Part shown: one piece after another, positions 1 to 11,800 of the stretch
Layout: each line of letters begins with the position of its first letter
How positions within the stretch are numbered: position 1 is the first letter of the stretch
Assembly (NCBI GenBank): GCA_019648995.1
Contig: BLXT01000264.1
Coordinates: forward strand, 1,622,551 to 1,643,738
Reading direction: 5' to 3'
Length of the DNA stretch: 21,188 bases
DNA from: Plakobranchus ocellatus
Lineage: Eukaryota; Mollusca; Gastropoda; Plakobranchidae
Made by a program: the position numbers and the translations under genes
Notes under the pieces: model-generated
The model's input: only the letters and a program-made list of their open reading frames with translations
Databases searched by the model: none
What the model was told of the DNA's origin: nothing

Positions 1-269
1 CTTTATTGATTATGATATCGCCATTCATTGCTTTTAGACACCCAGTTGATAAGAATGTTCTCTTTCCTGTGATTTCCTCAATGAGCAAGAAATACTTTTT
101 ACAAAACGATAATCTGCTTACATTTTTCAACTGAATAAAAAATACCTGTCCATTTTGCATTCACAAAAGTAGGCTCTCTAAAAAACAAACATGCTGAAAA
201 TATTAAATTTGAAAATGTTCATTTAGAAATTGGTCACTTCAGACAGGTTTCCAGATAATTCAAACCTAC
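1..269 (-). other. Intron after ACLY exon w19 (partial)
   Basis: This is AT-rich intron sequence between the w19 donor and the left edge. I see no exon matching the next human segment (ELGLIRKPASFMTS) on the minus strand and no repeat. Confidence 0.8.
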
Positions 270-363
270 CCTTGCCCAGTTGAAGTCCATGGGTACTGTG
301 GGTGGTGCTGTTTCCACCTTGGGTACAATTGTACCATTCGCAACAAGGGTTGAGTAAACAGTG
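270..363 (-). CDS. ACLY: ACLY exon w19 (connector to citrate-synthase-like module)
   Basis: This exon is 94 bases, one base completing an Asn codon and then 31 codons. The acceptor is TTTTCAG and the donor GTAGGT. It encodes [20 protein letters not shown], then [11 protein letters not shown], ending at human residue 829. It closes the CoA-ligase domain and begins the connector to the citrate-synthase-like part, whose exons lie beyond the left edge. Confidence 0.97.
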
Positions 364-2803
364 CTGAAAATTACAAAGGTTAGGTAAACAGCATTGAAGT
401 AATTACACTTACAAATACTCCTACAATCATTCTCTAAGATAAAAGCAACTTTGTGAACATTTCTTCTTTTAAATCATCTTTATCTGAAATTGTTAATCAT
501 CCTGACCACATAAACCTATAGAAAAAATGAGAATGAGCAACTAATTTGAATGATTCCAGCTAAAAGAATGATAAAATTTTTTTTTTTAAAATATTGTGAG
601 AATTGCTTCGTCTTAACCTGCATAACCATCGACGAAGCAATTCTCACAATATTTAAAAAAAAAATATTTTATCATTCTTTTAGCTGGAATCATTCAAATT
701 AGTTGCTCATTCTCATTTTTTCTATAGGTTTATGTGGTCAGGATGATTAACAATTTCAGATAAAGACAAAGATCAATTTCTATAATTGAAAAGTTTTTAC
801 AACATATAAGTGTCTTATGAAAAGCAAGAGCAAATTTATGCTATCATCATGATGACAGGATTGTTCTAAAATGAAAAGGTGGCATTTAAAACCTGAAGAG
901 CTAAAATATGCTTGAATGAAAGCAAGATCCTTTACCAGAATTTGACATTTCTGTCACAGCACTGATTTTTGTCACCCACTGATATTTTTCTTTTTAACCT
1001 TTTTTTTTTCATAGTAAAACAATTTCTGATTTCTGTGACAAAAATTTCAAATTCTTATAAAGGATCTTGCTTTCATTTAAGCATATTTTAGCTCATGAGG
1101 TTTTAAACGACTGCTTTTCAACCCTATCATGATGATGATATATATTCACATGTTTTTGGTAGTGCATGATTTGTATTTTCTTTTTCACTTCTAACATTTT
1201 TATAAAATTTGTGCAATAACCCTCTGAGACATCTAATGAGAACACACTGAAAGCAGTTAAGATTTTTAGATCTCTCTGAAACTGGTAATGCAGAGCTGGC
1301 CTTGTTTACATGTTTAATACAGAGATTGTCTAAGAATTTGCTGGGGGCATTATTAGATCTCAATTGATGTTAAAAAAGTATACCCTAGAATCCTAGATGT
1401 AGTATTCATTTGGATTTGCACTATCAGTTATAAAAGCCAAGAAAAGTTTATTTGAATTTCAAGACCTCTTAATTTATTGTCAATTTATTAACTAGCAGTG
1501 AAGTATGTGTGGTTAGCAGTATACATAATTTTTTAAGCCCTATTAGGACAGAGTCATCACACAAACATAATGTTGCTAAGAATGAGAATTACATTTTACC
1601 TTCACCTTACAATTTATTGCTGAACACAACCCTACACCCCTGGGTCTTATTTTCCCCTGCACCTGGGCTCCTGGGCTAAAATCAGCTGTTTTGACATGCC
1701 TGAGTGTATGTGTGGGTTTGAATCTCATTTAGTCGTAGTTCACGTCTAAATGCTTTTGTACAAAATTCTGAGACCAGCCAGATTTACAGTAGCATCATCT
1801 TCATGTCTAGGTGTGTTTAAATTTTGCATGCCACGCCTACCTGTAGTTCTAGTTCTAGACCCCTCTCCACTATCACTAACTGTGGGTCTAGATCTAGAAT
1901 CTTCGCTATCACTGTCATCACAAGTCTCACTTTCTAGTTCACTGTCAGGATAATCTGCACTAAAATCCTGTTCTTCGTCCGATTTAGAATTCAAAGCCAG
2001 AGTGAAAACTTCATCAGCTGTCAGACGCTGACGTTTATCAGCTGACGGTGGTGGGGTAGATCTACATCATTTCATCTTGAAATTTCTGACTAAAGCCATG
2101 CATTTTTTGTCTCATGGAGGCAGCCATCATGTAACTAATGTAAACTGACACTTAGGTCGTGTCATTTGGCTAAACATTTCAATTGGGTATCTAAAAAAAG
2201 GGTGTGACAAAGCCCTGTTCAAGGCCTAGTCCGAAGACGAAAAAACACTTTGGCCTAGTCCAAGCGGTCTCAGGAGTGCACTCAGTATATAACAAAGTAA
2301 GGCTTTGCGACCTCAAGGTTGCAATTGGGCCCGTGAGGTTTATAAGAATGAGAAGACTTTAAGCATGTCTTTACTGGTGCCAAGACTTACTAACAAGCAC
2401 TTAATGAGCATGAGGCAGAGAAATTAGTGTAGATGGGTGCAGAGAAATATTTGTCAAAAGGGCATAGACTGAATGGGATGGGTAACAAAGAAATTCTTCA
2501 GTAAAATATTAAATGGAAGTGATTCACAAGAAGAAAATATTAACTGAACTCACTTGATAGCAGTTCCCAGCTCATCAAAACTTCTTGGGACTGTTGCTCC
2601 TACTGCTTTTAGGGCCTCGTTTTTAGCGCTTGCTGTCTCACTCTCAGCATTGGCACAAGCACCAGCATGCCCAAATTGAACCTGGCAAGGCAATATAAAA
2701 ATTGAGCACTTTTAAAAATCGAGCTCAGAGGATGCTTATGTCCATTCAATATTTTTCGAAAGATAGGGACAGTTTACATAGAATTTTGAAAAACAGCAAC
2801 AAC

Positions 2804-2845
<42 letters not shown>

Positions 2846-5800
2846 TTATTCATTCAAATCAAGAATTTTTGAGAATGAATAATTTGTTTCTACTCTGCAA
2901 CTTTGCCAAGTTTTTTTTGTCTTGTTAATCATTTACAAAACCCAAGCAATAAGACAACGAGGTGAAGCATAGAGCTATCATAGAACTATTATTCGTTTAT
3001 TTAATGAATTTTTTGGGACTTCACCCTAATTTTGTCTGTGTGGATTGACCCCTGAACTTAAATTACGTTATTCAAAGCCATCTTTGGCAGACCAAACACT
3101 TTAAAAGCACAAAAAAAAAATTTGAACAAACAAGGCAATGCTTGAAAAATGTACTTTTTAAAAGGTAAATCCACATCATATATCAGCATTTTGAAGAGCT
3201 GAAAACATGTACAAAGCTAGGGTAAATACCCAATTCATAACTCACAATAGAGTAATAATAGTAGGAGCTAGGTGCCAGCTCTCTAATCAGAGAAATACTG
3301 AGTCCTATATTTTTCATTACTCAAATGCAAGTGTGTATACTGGCAACAATTGTTGCAAATGCTGCTGGTTGATCAGAAAAGAGCTCGCAAAGAATGCAAC
3401 AGTTCCATAAAGAGTTAAATGAATAACATACACACCTCTGAGGTAAACATCTTAGCACATGTTCCAATGCACCAGGCTACAATGGGCTTGGTGACAGTTC
3501 CCTTTTTCATTGCTTCAACAAGCTCATATTCTTCAACACCACCGACCTTTGCAGAGAAGAAAAACCATAAAAAGGATAAATTCTCTATTTTGTTAAATGA
3601 CATCACAATATTTTGAGAGATTCGAAATTGATGTATGAAGAGATAAGAAATTTTGCAAATTTTCACACTGGCGCATTAAAATTTGATGATTTCTATATCA
3701 AGCCTTTTTTTGAAGTTGTAAATCACACAGGAGGGAAAAAAATACTAAATACAATGTGGATTACATGGAAATTAATTATAATGAAATAAATGAATGAACT
3801 TACCAAAGAAAAACAAAAGAAACTTTCAATGAAATAAAAAGTTTTTATTAAAAAAAACATATGAGTTTCAAAGGTTTTTAACACCCTTCATTCACACATT
3901 TGGCTTTTAAAAAGCTGTCAGTTGGACTTCTTAAAGCTGATGATTTCAAATTGTTTTTAGACCAATTTTACAACTAGGACACCAGGTGTTACAGTGATGT
4001 GGTAAAAATATGTCTTGACACCATACCAAATGCATCACAAATCTTTGGATGAAGCACACCACCTTTTACGAGTATGGCTAACACACACCTCAAAATTATG
4101 AAGCCTCTTAATGTTTTTGAAGAAAGCCTTTTTAAAAAATGAGAAGCCCAGATAAAAAGTCAAGTGTTTACCTCTCCTAGAAGCACAATCATTTTTACAT
4201 CTGAGTTGGCTTGATATCGCAATATATGATCCATAAATGTTGATCCGGGATATCTATATAAGATAATAGTTAAAAATACATTTGCAATAAAAACAATACA
4301 CATTTTCATAGGATACTGAGGTTATTTCATTTAATTTACCAGTAACTAAAGATGAGATTAAAAATTTAAGGGAGAGTAGGAAAAACATCTAAAAAATGAA
4401 AAACATTTAACGGAAAGAATAACTGTAGATTTTCTAAAATCTTAAACAATCTAATTTACCAACTAGTTAGTTAGGAATATATAAAGTTGCATAAGTCATA
4501 TTTTTATGAAAGGAAAAAGCCACAAAATTTGCTTACATAAAAATACAAAAAGTGACAAAAACAACAAAAATCTCCCTCTCTCTTATGCTTCACAAAATAT
4601 CCATTTGCTTTTGAAATATTCTGCTCACAATTGTATCTTTAGCATAATCTTTAATCTATGAAAAGAGGACCATCAAAAATCATTTGTATAGGGTTTTTAC
4701 ATTCAAATTTTACCTGTCTCCACCTATGGCTATTCCCTCAACAACACCATCAGCATTGAGAGCAATGATGTTATTCAGCTCATTGGACATACCTCCAGAC
4801 CTTGATACATATGCCACACTGTCACAAAGAAAAAAGAATATTACTTAGCTGCAATCATAGCTTAGTTTTTCATATTAAAATTTGATGTTCGCACTTCTTC
4901 CCAAATAAATCTAAACATGGTAAGCCTAGATTCAAATTAACACTAGAAGTATAATTGTGATACAATAGATGCATTTCAAATTGGAACATTTGTTCTTCAT
5001 ACCACAAAATGGGGTAATCAGGAATATCAACCAATCAGCTCTTAACGCTTCTTGGATTAAGACAGCCAAAGTTTTTTTTTAATATAACGCTTACACAATT
5101 GAATCTCTGGGACTTTGGCTATATTTTGGAATAAGCAAAATAAACTATATATAATTCCACATAACAGTAAGTGTCTTAAATAATATATGTGCTGTCTTTT
5201 TAAAATGAGACATTTTATGGTATGGATGCAAGTAATAAATGCTGTATCAGTTACTATATTTCTAAATTTTTAATATCCTAATTTTCTCATATATTTGTAA
5301 AGTTGTAGTGATTGATATAACTTTAAATCTATGCTTGATGCTCTCTAAAAAGCATAGAATGTATATTACAATATTCTATTTCTCCCTATTAAATCTCATT
5401 CTGAGGCGATGCTACATATATGATCCAAATAAATACTAACCTGCCAGGTCTATACAGTTTGGAGGCAAGAATATTGTCCAGCATGCCACCTGTGTTGCCA
5501 ATCTTAAAGCACCCAGGCTTAACTCCACCTACCTAGAAAAGAAAAGAAAGTTTAGCGATCAAATAAAAAAAAACCCCATTGCTGTTCTAGTTGTAATCCC
5601 AATAGTTCAAATAATTTGGAGGTTCTTAGTAAAAGTAACACTATTTCTGTATGCATAGAATTTCATGGATAGTCTGTCAAACATTGGAAACATAAAATGG
5701 ATAATGGGTTACTGTATCTTTTCACATCAAGACCTCTAATCAACTTCAATTAGTCGGGAACGCAGCTAGACCCCCTCTGTGTGACTACTAAGAGCATACA

Positions 5801-8800
5801 TATACACAGAATATTTATATTAATATACAAATTTAGTTCAAAATTCCTTGCAACTTTTTTCAACCTAATAGTACCTCAAACGTTTTTATACAGCATTAAT
5901 TTTTTTCACATCTAAGAAAGAAAAATATACCATAATATTCACTAAATCTAAAAATCAATCAAGTTATTTAATTAGAATAAGAAGGTAGGGCCGCTTTGGT
6001 GTTCTTGAGTCATTTTGCTCCTAATTGATCTATTTTAATTATATAATGAAGACCATTTGCTATGGATAATGTGAGATTAAATTAATTTTTTTTTAACTTT
6101 TCATTTCATGTAGGTTCACCATTTTAGTGTTGTTTGTTTTTTTTTTTATTGCTTGTGTGTGTGCGTTTTTTTTTTTTTTTTTTTTTTAAACGTCTCAAAG
6201 AAAAAATAGAATTTGCTTACACTTCACAGACAATACCTGATCCATGATAATTCAGATAAAGCAAGCTCATTGCATTGCTTTCCTATCCTTTAAAATAAGT
6301 TGAACAGATACTCTGATAATTGGGTACTTACTGTGGCTGGGCCGATTACCATGACGCCTTTTTCATTTGCAACTTTGATCAGATGTCGTGTAAGGTTCTC
6401 TGGTATGCCTTCGGCTATGATGGCTATGGATCTTATCTAAAGATACAAAAATTATTCAAATATTAAGTATTTGTGAAGACATACAATTTCAAATAATAAA
6501 ATAATAGTTAATTTGAAAAATGATTCTTTTGGGTCAATTGTGTTTTTTTTTCCTTTGCATTAAACTCTTTGCATCTGTTTCTGTATGCTACTATATCAAT
6601 ACATAGTAGACTGATCAAGTGAGTCATGAAAATTTACCTCTGAGGCCAATGTCAATGCAAAGTCATTAGACATCATGGTTTGTTAAATTACATTTTGAAA
6701 GAAACAAATGTCATTATTTTCTGTATCAACTTAAGTATGCTGATGTAGCAGTTATATGATGTTGCATCAACATATGGTATGCTGCAATATGTTTTCATGC
6801 CTTAAAATAATCCCTGTAAAAAATGTGCAAAATTTATGGAGACAATGAGTTTCAGCTGTCTTTTTTGAATTTCAAATTCATTCTAACCCTGATTTTGTCG
6901 TCTTTTATGTTGTCTTCTAGTCTGAAAATTTTCCCAGTTAGGGTTTTTTTTCCCTTATTGATGCTTTTACTTTTACTATCATCATCATCATCATCATTAC
7001 CAGTCTCATTATTAAATTGGCTCAACACTATTACCTGAGGAAAACTCAGTGTTTCCAGTGTGCTTTCATATGCTGATCTTAAGGACGCAAAGCTGACTAA
7101 TGTGTCAGCACTTGAATGCTTTCGCATGCAATCAGCCATATTTTTGTATACTGAAAATGTATATCATGAGTAAATTATGGTCAACACTATAATACTATAA
7201 AAATAATATTTTTAAACACTTGTAGCTTTTTGGCTCAAGTAATATAGCATTTGCTTAATGGACTTTCCTTTTTTTTTGTGTATTGGGATATTACATATCA
7301 AAACTATTGGTATAGGCACCCAGTTCAAAATATAAAATAAAAATTCTGGTGATTTCCTTTTTTTTTTTTTTAAATTTGATGTTACAGTCAACACATACAG
7401 TAAAACTTTGCTAAAAAACTGTATAATCAAACTATGTCTTTAGATGTCTTTAAAGAGTAAAATTAGCAACACAAAAATTTAGTATGGAATTTAAAACTAT
7501 GTATTTGGCGCTACTACTTTTTATCAGAAAATAAAAAAAGGGTCACTGACATTTTTATTTCTAACTTTACTTATAAAAGAACGAATGAAAGCAGGGCCCA
7601 TATAAAAGACAATCAAGAAAATTTATTACTTACATCACAATATTTATAGGAAAGACCTTAACAGAATTATGTCTTATTTCCTTCAACATATTTCACTTAA
7701 CAATCAGATCCAATTTCTAATTTCAATATATCTAAAAGGAGAGAAAATATGTTTTAGATATTTCTTTCAAACTGTTTTTACACACACACTTTAAAAAACA
7801 ACAACACCCCCCCGGAAAAAAAAAAACAGTGACATACCTGGAATGAGAATTTCTTTATGTCCCCAATAAAATTTCTGTTTATGATCACCGCTGAAATGTC
7901 ATAAACAAAAATCATTTTGAATGCATGTCAAAATCCAAGATGATGTGTGCTTTTGTCTAAATTCAAGACTTTAAAATGCTTACTTTAAAGCCTAAGATAG
8001 ATAATAGTTGATGAGAACCAATGGCAAGCTGAAATAGATTTAATAAAGGAGGATTATATGAGAGAATGCTCTATTGTTTCTTTAAAAAAATTACTACACA
8101 GGTATGTTGATGGAAACAGCCATCTAAACAGACAGCAGAAACAATTGGCATTTGCAATGACTAGAAGGTTTATTAAGAAAAGCTTATTTAGGATGTTTAG
8201 TGTCAACATGTTGCGCAGGTATAAATTTAACATTAAATAGAAGAAAAAATAATTTACGTTGGAAATAACATGATGGTATAGAAGCTACAAAAACTATTTT
8301 GACAGAAATGTCTAGCTCTCAATTACAACGTGTAGGTAGCTATCCTTGAGCAAGCTTCTCAAGCAAAAGCCCCAGACAATGCAGGCTTAGTCCCAGTATT
8401 CTTAAGATGTTATTTGTCACTAAATCTCTTTCTTCAGGAGATAATCTTGCTAAGGATAAAATGATCAATTCAGTTTTAAAGGGTTGAAAAGGATTCCACA
8501 ATTGTAGGTGTGTACAAGCCTAAAACTAAACTTACGTGAAAGGGTATATCATGGCCACCACAGAAGGTTTGGATCGGCTGCACACATAATCAAAGTCCAG
8601 CATACCCTGAACTGCCCGCTGCTGCATGCCCCAGACTATACACTCTGTTCGGTTTGTAAACAGATCGTATTGGCCAGGGTCCATACCATTTCCATTGATG
8701 ACAGGAGTCTGGTTGTCCAGTTTCATTTGGACACCTTTGTCTTGAGAGCCTCTTCGACTAGAACAGGGAGAGGGCTGTTGATATAATCAAAAAGGCTTGT

Positions 8801-11800
8801 TGGAGGTTTGTATGAACCAGATAAAGTTATTCACAATGAGAGAAAATGTTATAACAATGTAAAAATTTTGTGAACTGACAACAGAATTGGGCACATGCAA
8901 AGCTTCAAAGTGAATAGACAATTAAGAAGGAGAGAAAAAAAAATTTCATGGTAACATACTGAAAAAAAGTAAGCTATTTGTTTTGCAGACAATGTGGTGC
9001 TTTAAAGATTGATTGCCGCAGATTACTGAAAAAAAAAAGAGGCATGCAATAAAAAACACCAGAACAGCCCATACTAGGATCTCACAACATTTTTGGTGGT
9101 AAGTCATGTCCTGAATGGTCAGCAATACAATTAGGCAGAACTTTGCGAACTTGATGATGATGATGATGATAATAACAATAATGATTAATAATTATACTTA
9201 AAAAGAGCTACAAATGCGACAGAGATGCAAAACCTCAGTCTATCAATGAATATAACACTTGTCTACAAAGGAAAAGAATATCATGATGCATTGCTAATAA
9301 AAGCTTAGCAAACAACATAAATTTTTATTTCCTTTTTTTTTTTTCATCTATCAGTCTTCTATTAACAAGAATTTTACTTTGTTATTACACATGATGTCCA
9401 CATTTTTATCTTGACAACACACATGCATATTTTTTAGAGTAATATACATAAGATGGGACAGCATGCTTGGCAACACAAATGCTATCTGCAAGAGGCAGTG
9501 ATATATATATGACATCCAATAACAATTATAAATTTTTTTTTTTTTTCAATCTTAATTATTTCTATTGAAAAAAAAAAGAAAAGAAAAAGCGTACTTAGTT
9601 TAGGAATTTTAATGCTCCTAATTTTCAGAGGGGTAAATGGCTTTCCTCTTATTCAGGTTGAATTTTTTAAGATGCTTGCTACGAACTTATTGGATTAATT
9701 ATACACATGAACATCTTGCAGGTTCATATCCTGAAATTAGTGGATTCAGGAAAGTTTCTTTGTGTGCTTTTGAATTGGCTGCAGTGTTAACTTGCACTTT
9801 CAGTATTTGAATTCAGGACTACAAAATTTACAGGCAAGCAGAATGCAACTTAGCTGTCCTATGTGAAGTCACTAATATTCATATTAAAGTCCATAATATT
9901 AAAATATGAAAATTGCTGGATTTTTTTCTTTTCTACTTTCTCTTTTTGTGTTTTTTTTTTTTTTAATTTAAATCTGGTCCAGTCTTTTATTAAATTTTGT
10001 GTGTGCTTCATTTTGCTGCGGTAGCTGCTATTGCCAATTGATTTCTCTCTTATATTACTTTTCTTTGGACAATTCAATTAGTAAGAATCATTTCATGTTG
10101 TTAACCATTACTGAAAACTGGTATAAAAGGAACGCTTTTCATTTTTGTAATTTAAAAAATTCTATTAAAATACAATCAGCCTTGTTTAAATTGGATTCAT
10201 TGGGAACAAGTCGAAAAATTTAGATCATCCCAAGATTAAATGAAAATCAGTTTAGAGACTTTTGATAGTTTTTTTTCCATTTAAATTTATAAAAAATTCC
10301 CCTCACCATTTTAATGGCCTGAATGACCATTGGCTGCAATAGAATGTTTTGTTATTTGTTTATCTTGTTTTTCTTTTAAAAAATTTTTTTTTTCTTTTTG
10401 ACATTTGCTGGCTTGTTTTTCATTTGAAAAAGATATTTTCTTTTAATGTTCTCAAGGATAATTGTTTGCAAATTTTTGTCATCATCTTTGTCGCAAAGCC
10501 TGAAATTTGTGTTATATACGCAAAAAATAGGCAGGGGCCCTTTTTTAGTCTTTAATCCATATGGACATCGAATAAGTTAAGCGAGTTCAATATGTGCACA
10601 AGTCCTCTGTCTACACAGGAGAGGGTACAGTAAACGTTTTGCCTCTGCCAAAGTGGCTTACTTTCCTTTGTCTATTTTTAAGTCAAATCTTTTGATGAAA
10701 ACTTGTAACCCATCTCATCACCAGCTCCCATTACACTCGAGTGCAACTAGTTTGCATTAGCTAGCCTTCAAAGTCTGGTCCTGCCCCAATAGCCAATCAT
10801 GTTTCTGGACCAAGGAAGGAGAATAAAAAGCCAGGGTCTTCAGATGTCCAGTCCAACCTCTTTTGTCAGAGGCAACGTTGAAACGGCAATCATTTTCTTT
10901 AATTTAGGAAGCTTCAGAATATTAAGTGCACAATACTCAAATGTATGTACAAAAAAAAATATTGACACAATTTTGCCCTAAAATTTCAAAGATTGTAGAA
11001 ACTTCTTCAGCTGGAAAAATTCAGATTATCTGACACATTTATATAGAAAAAAAATCTGTTCCATGGAAAAATTCAGACGATCCAGAAATTTGAATTCAGA
11101 TTAAATGGCAGCAACTGTTAATACATTGCGTAAAAAGTCCAAGCTCAAAGCAATACTTATTTCACAGCTTAATCTGCTAAATAAAAATATAATATTAATA
11201 AAACACTGCACATTCGAAATTTTACAGCCATATTGACTTCAAAAGGTACACAATAAAGCTGGCCACAGTTATTGCTTATGCTTTTGCAAGTAAATAGACC
11301 CATCAAAATGAACACCACGATTTGCATAGAAAGTTTCCAGCATGTCCAAAGAAAGCTTTCACCCACAGAGGTAAGTGGTTTTCACCCCTCTAGAAAATGG
11401 TTTTGATTTAAAGTCATTCATGCAAAACCACAACTAACTCATTTTAGGGGACCGCTACACATATAGTAAAGAGACCAAAACTTTTTAAAGTGCTTATTTT
11501 TCAAACCAATATCTCTGAAGTATCTATAAAAATATTAGGGCAACTTCTGAAGAAGATTATTTCATGGTGGCTGGCTACTTCTTTCCTTTATCAAATTTGT
11601 ATTGAAAGCTCATATAATGCATCTCCCCCATTCTTCCGTTTACTATGTGCATTAAAGTATTTGCTTACTTGTCAAATGTATTTTTTTTATCAACATATTT
11701 CAAAACTGTTTCTAAAAGTTTTTTGCACTTGCTAATTAAGAACATCTAAAGAAATTCAAAACTGCATTTCAAAAATCACTCCAATGCTGTCCTGAGATCC

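Larger units (their letters stand above)
364..2553 (-). other. ACLY intron w18-w19, repeat-rich
   Basis: This 2.2 kb intron is the main landing site of repeats in the window. It contains a nearly perfect long inverted repeat at 477-766, an imperfect one at 842-1140 and a decayed piggyBac-like fragment near 1746-2066. The remainder is AT-rich with no coding signal. Confidence 0.85.

Noticed and set aside
1700..1740. tRNA B-box-like GGGTTTGAATC
   Set aside because: No A-box at the proper distance, no cloverleaf, and the motif does not fit the consensus well.
6852..7034. Continuation of the exon w12 frame with a run of Asp codons
   Set aside because: The GTAATA donor at 7034-7029 and the perfect phase match to exon w13 show this is intron. 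The Asp run comes from the ATC microsatellite.
8058..8240. 60-codon plus-strand open frame with a purine-rich sequence before ATG
   Set aside because: No motif or family similarity, the length is expected by chance, and a bacterial-type ribosome site has no meaning in this eukaryotic context.
8508..8786. 92-codon plus-strand open frame
   Set aside because: It lies antisense over ACLY exon w10. The minus strand gives a clear protein match with splice signals, so this frame is a shadow.
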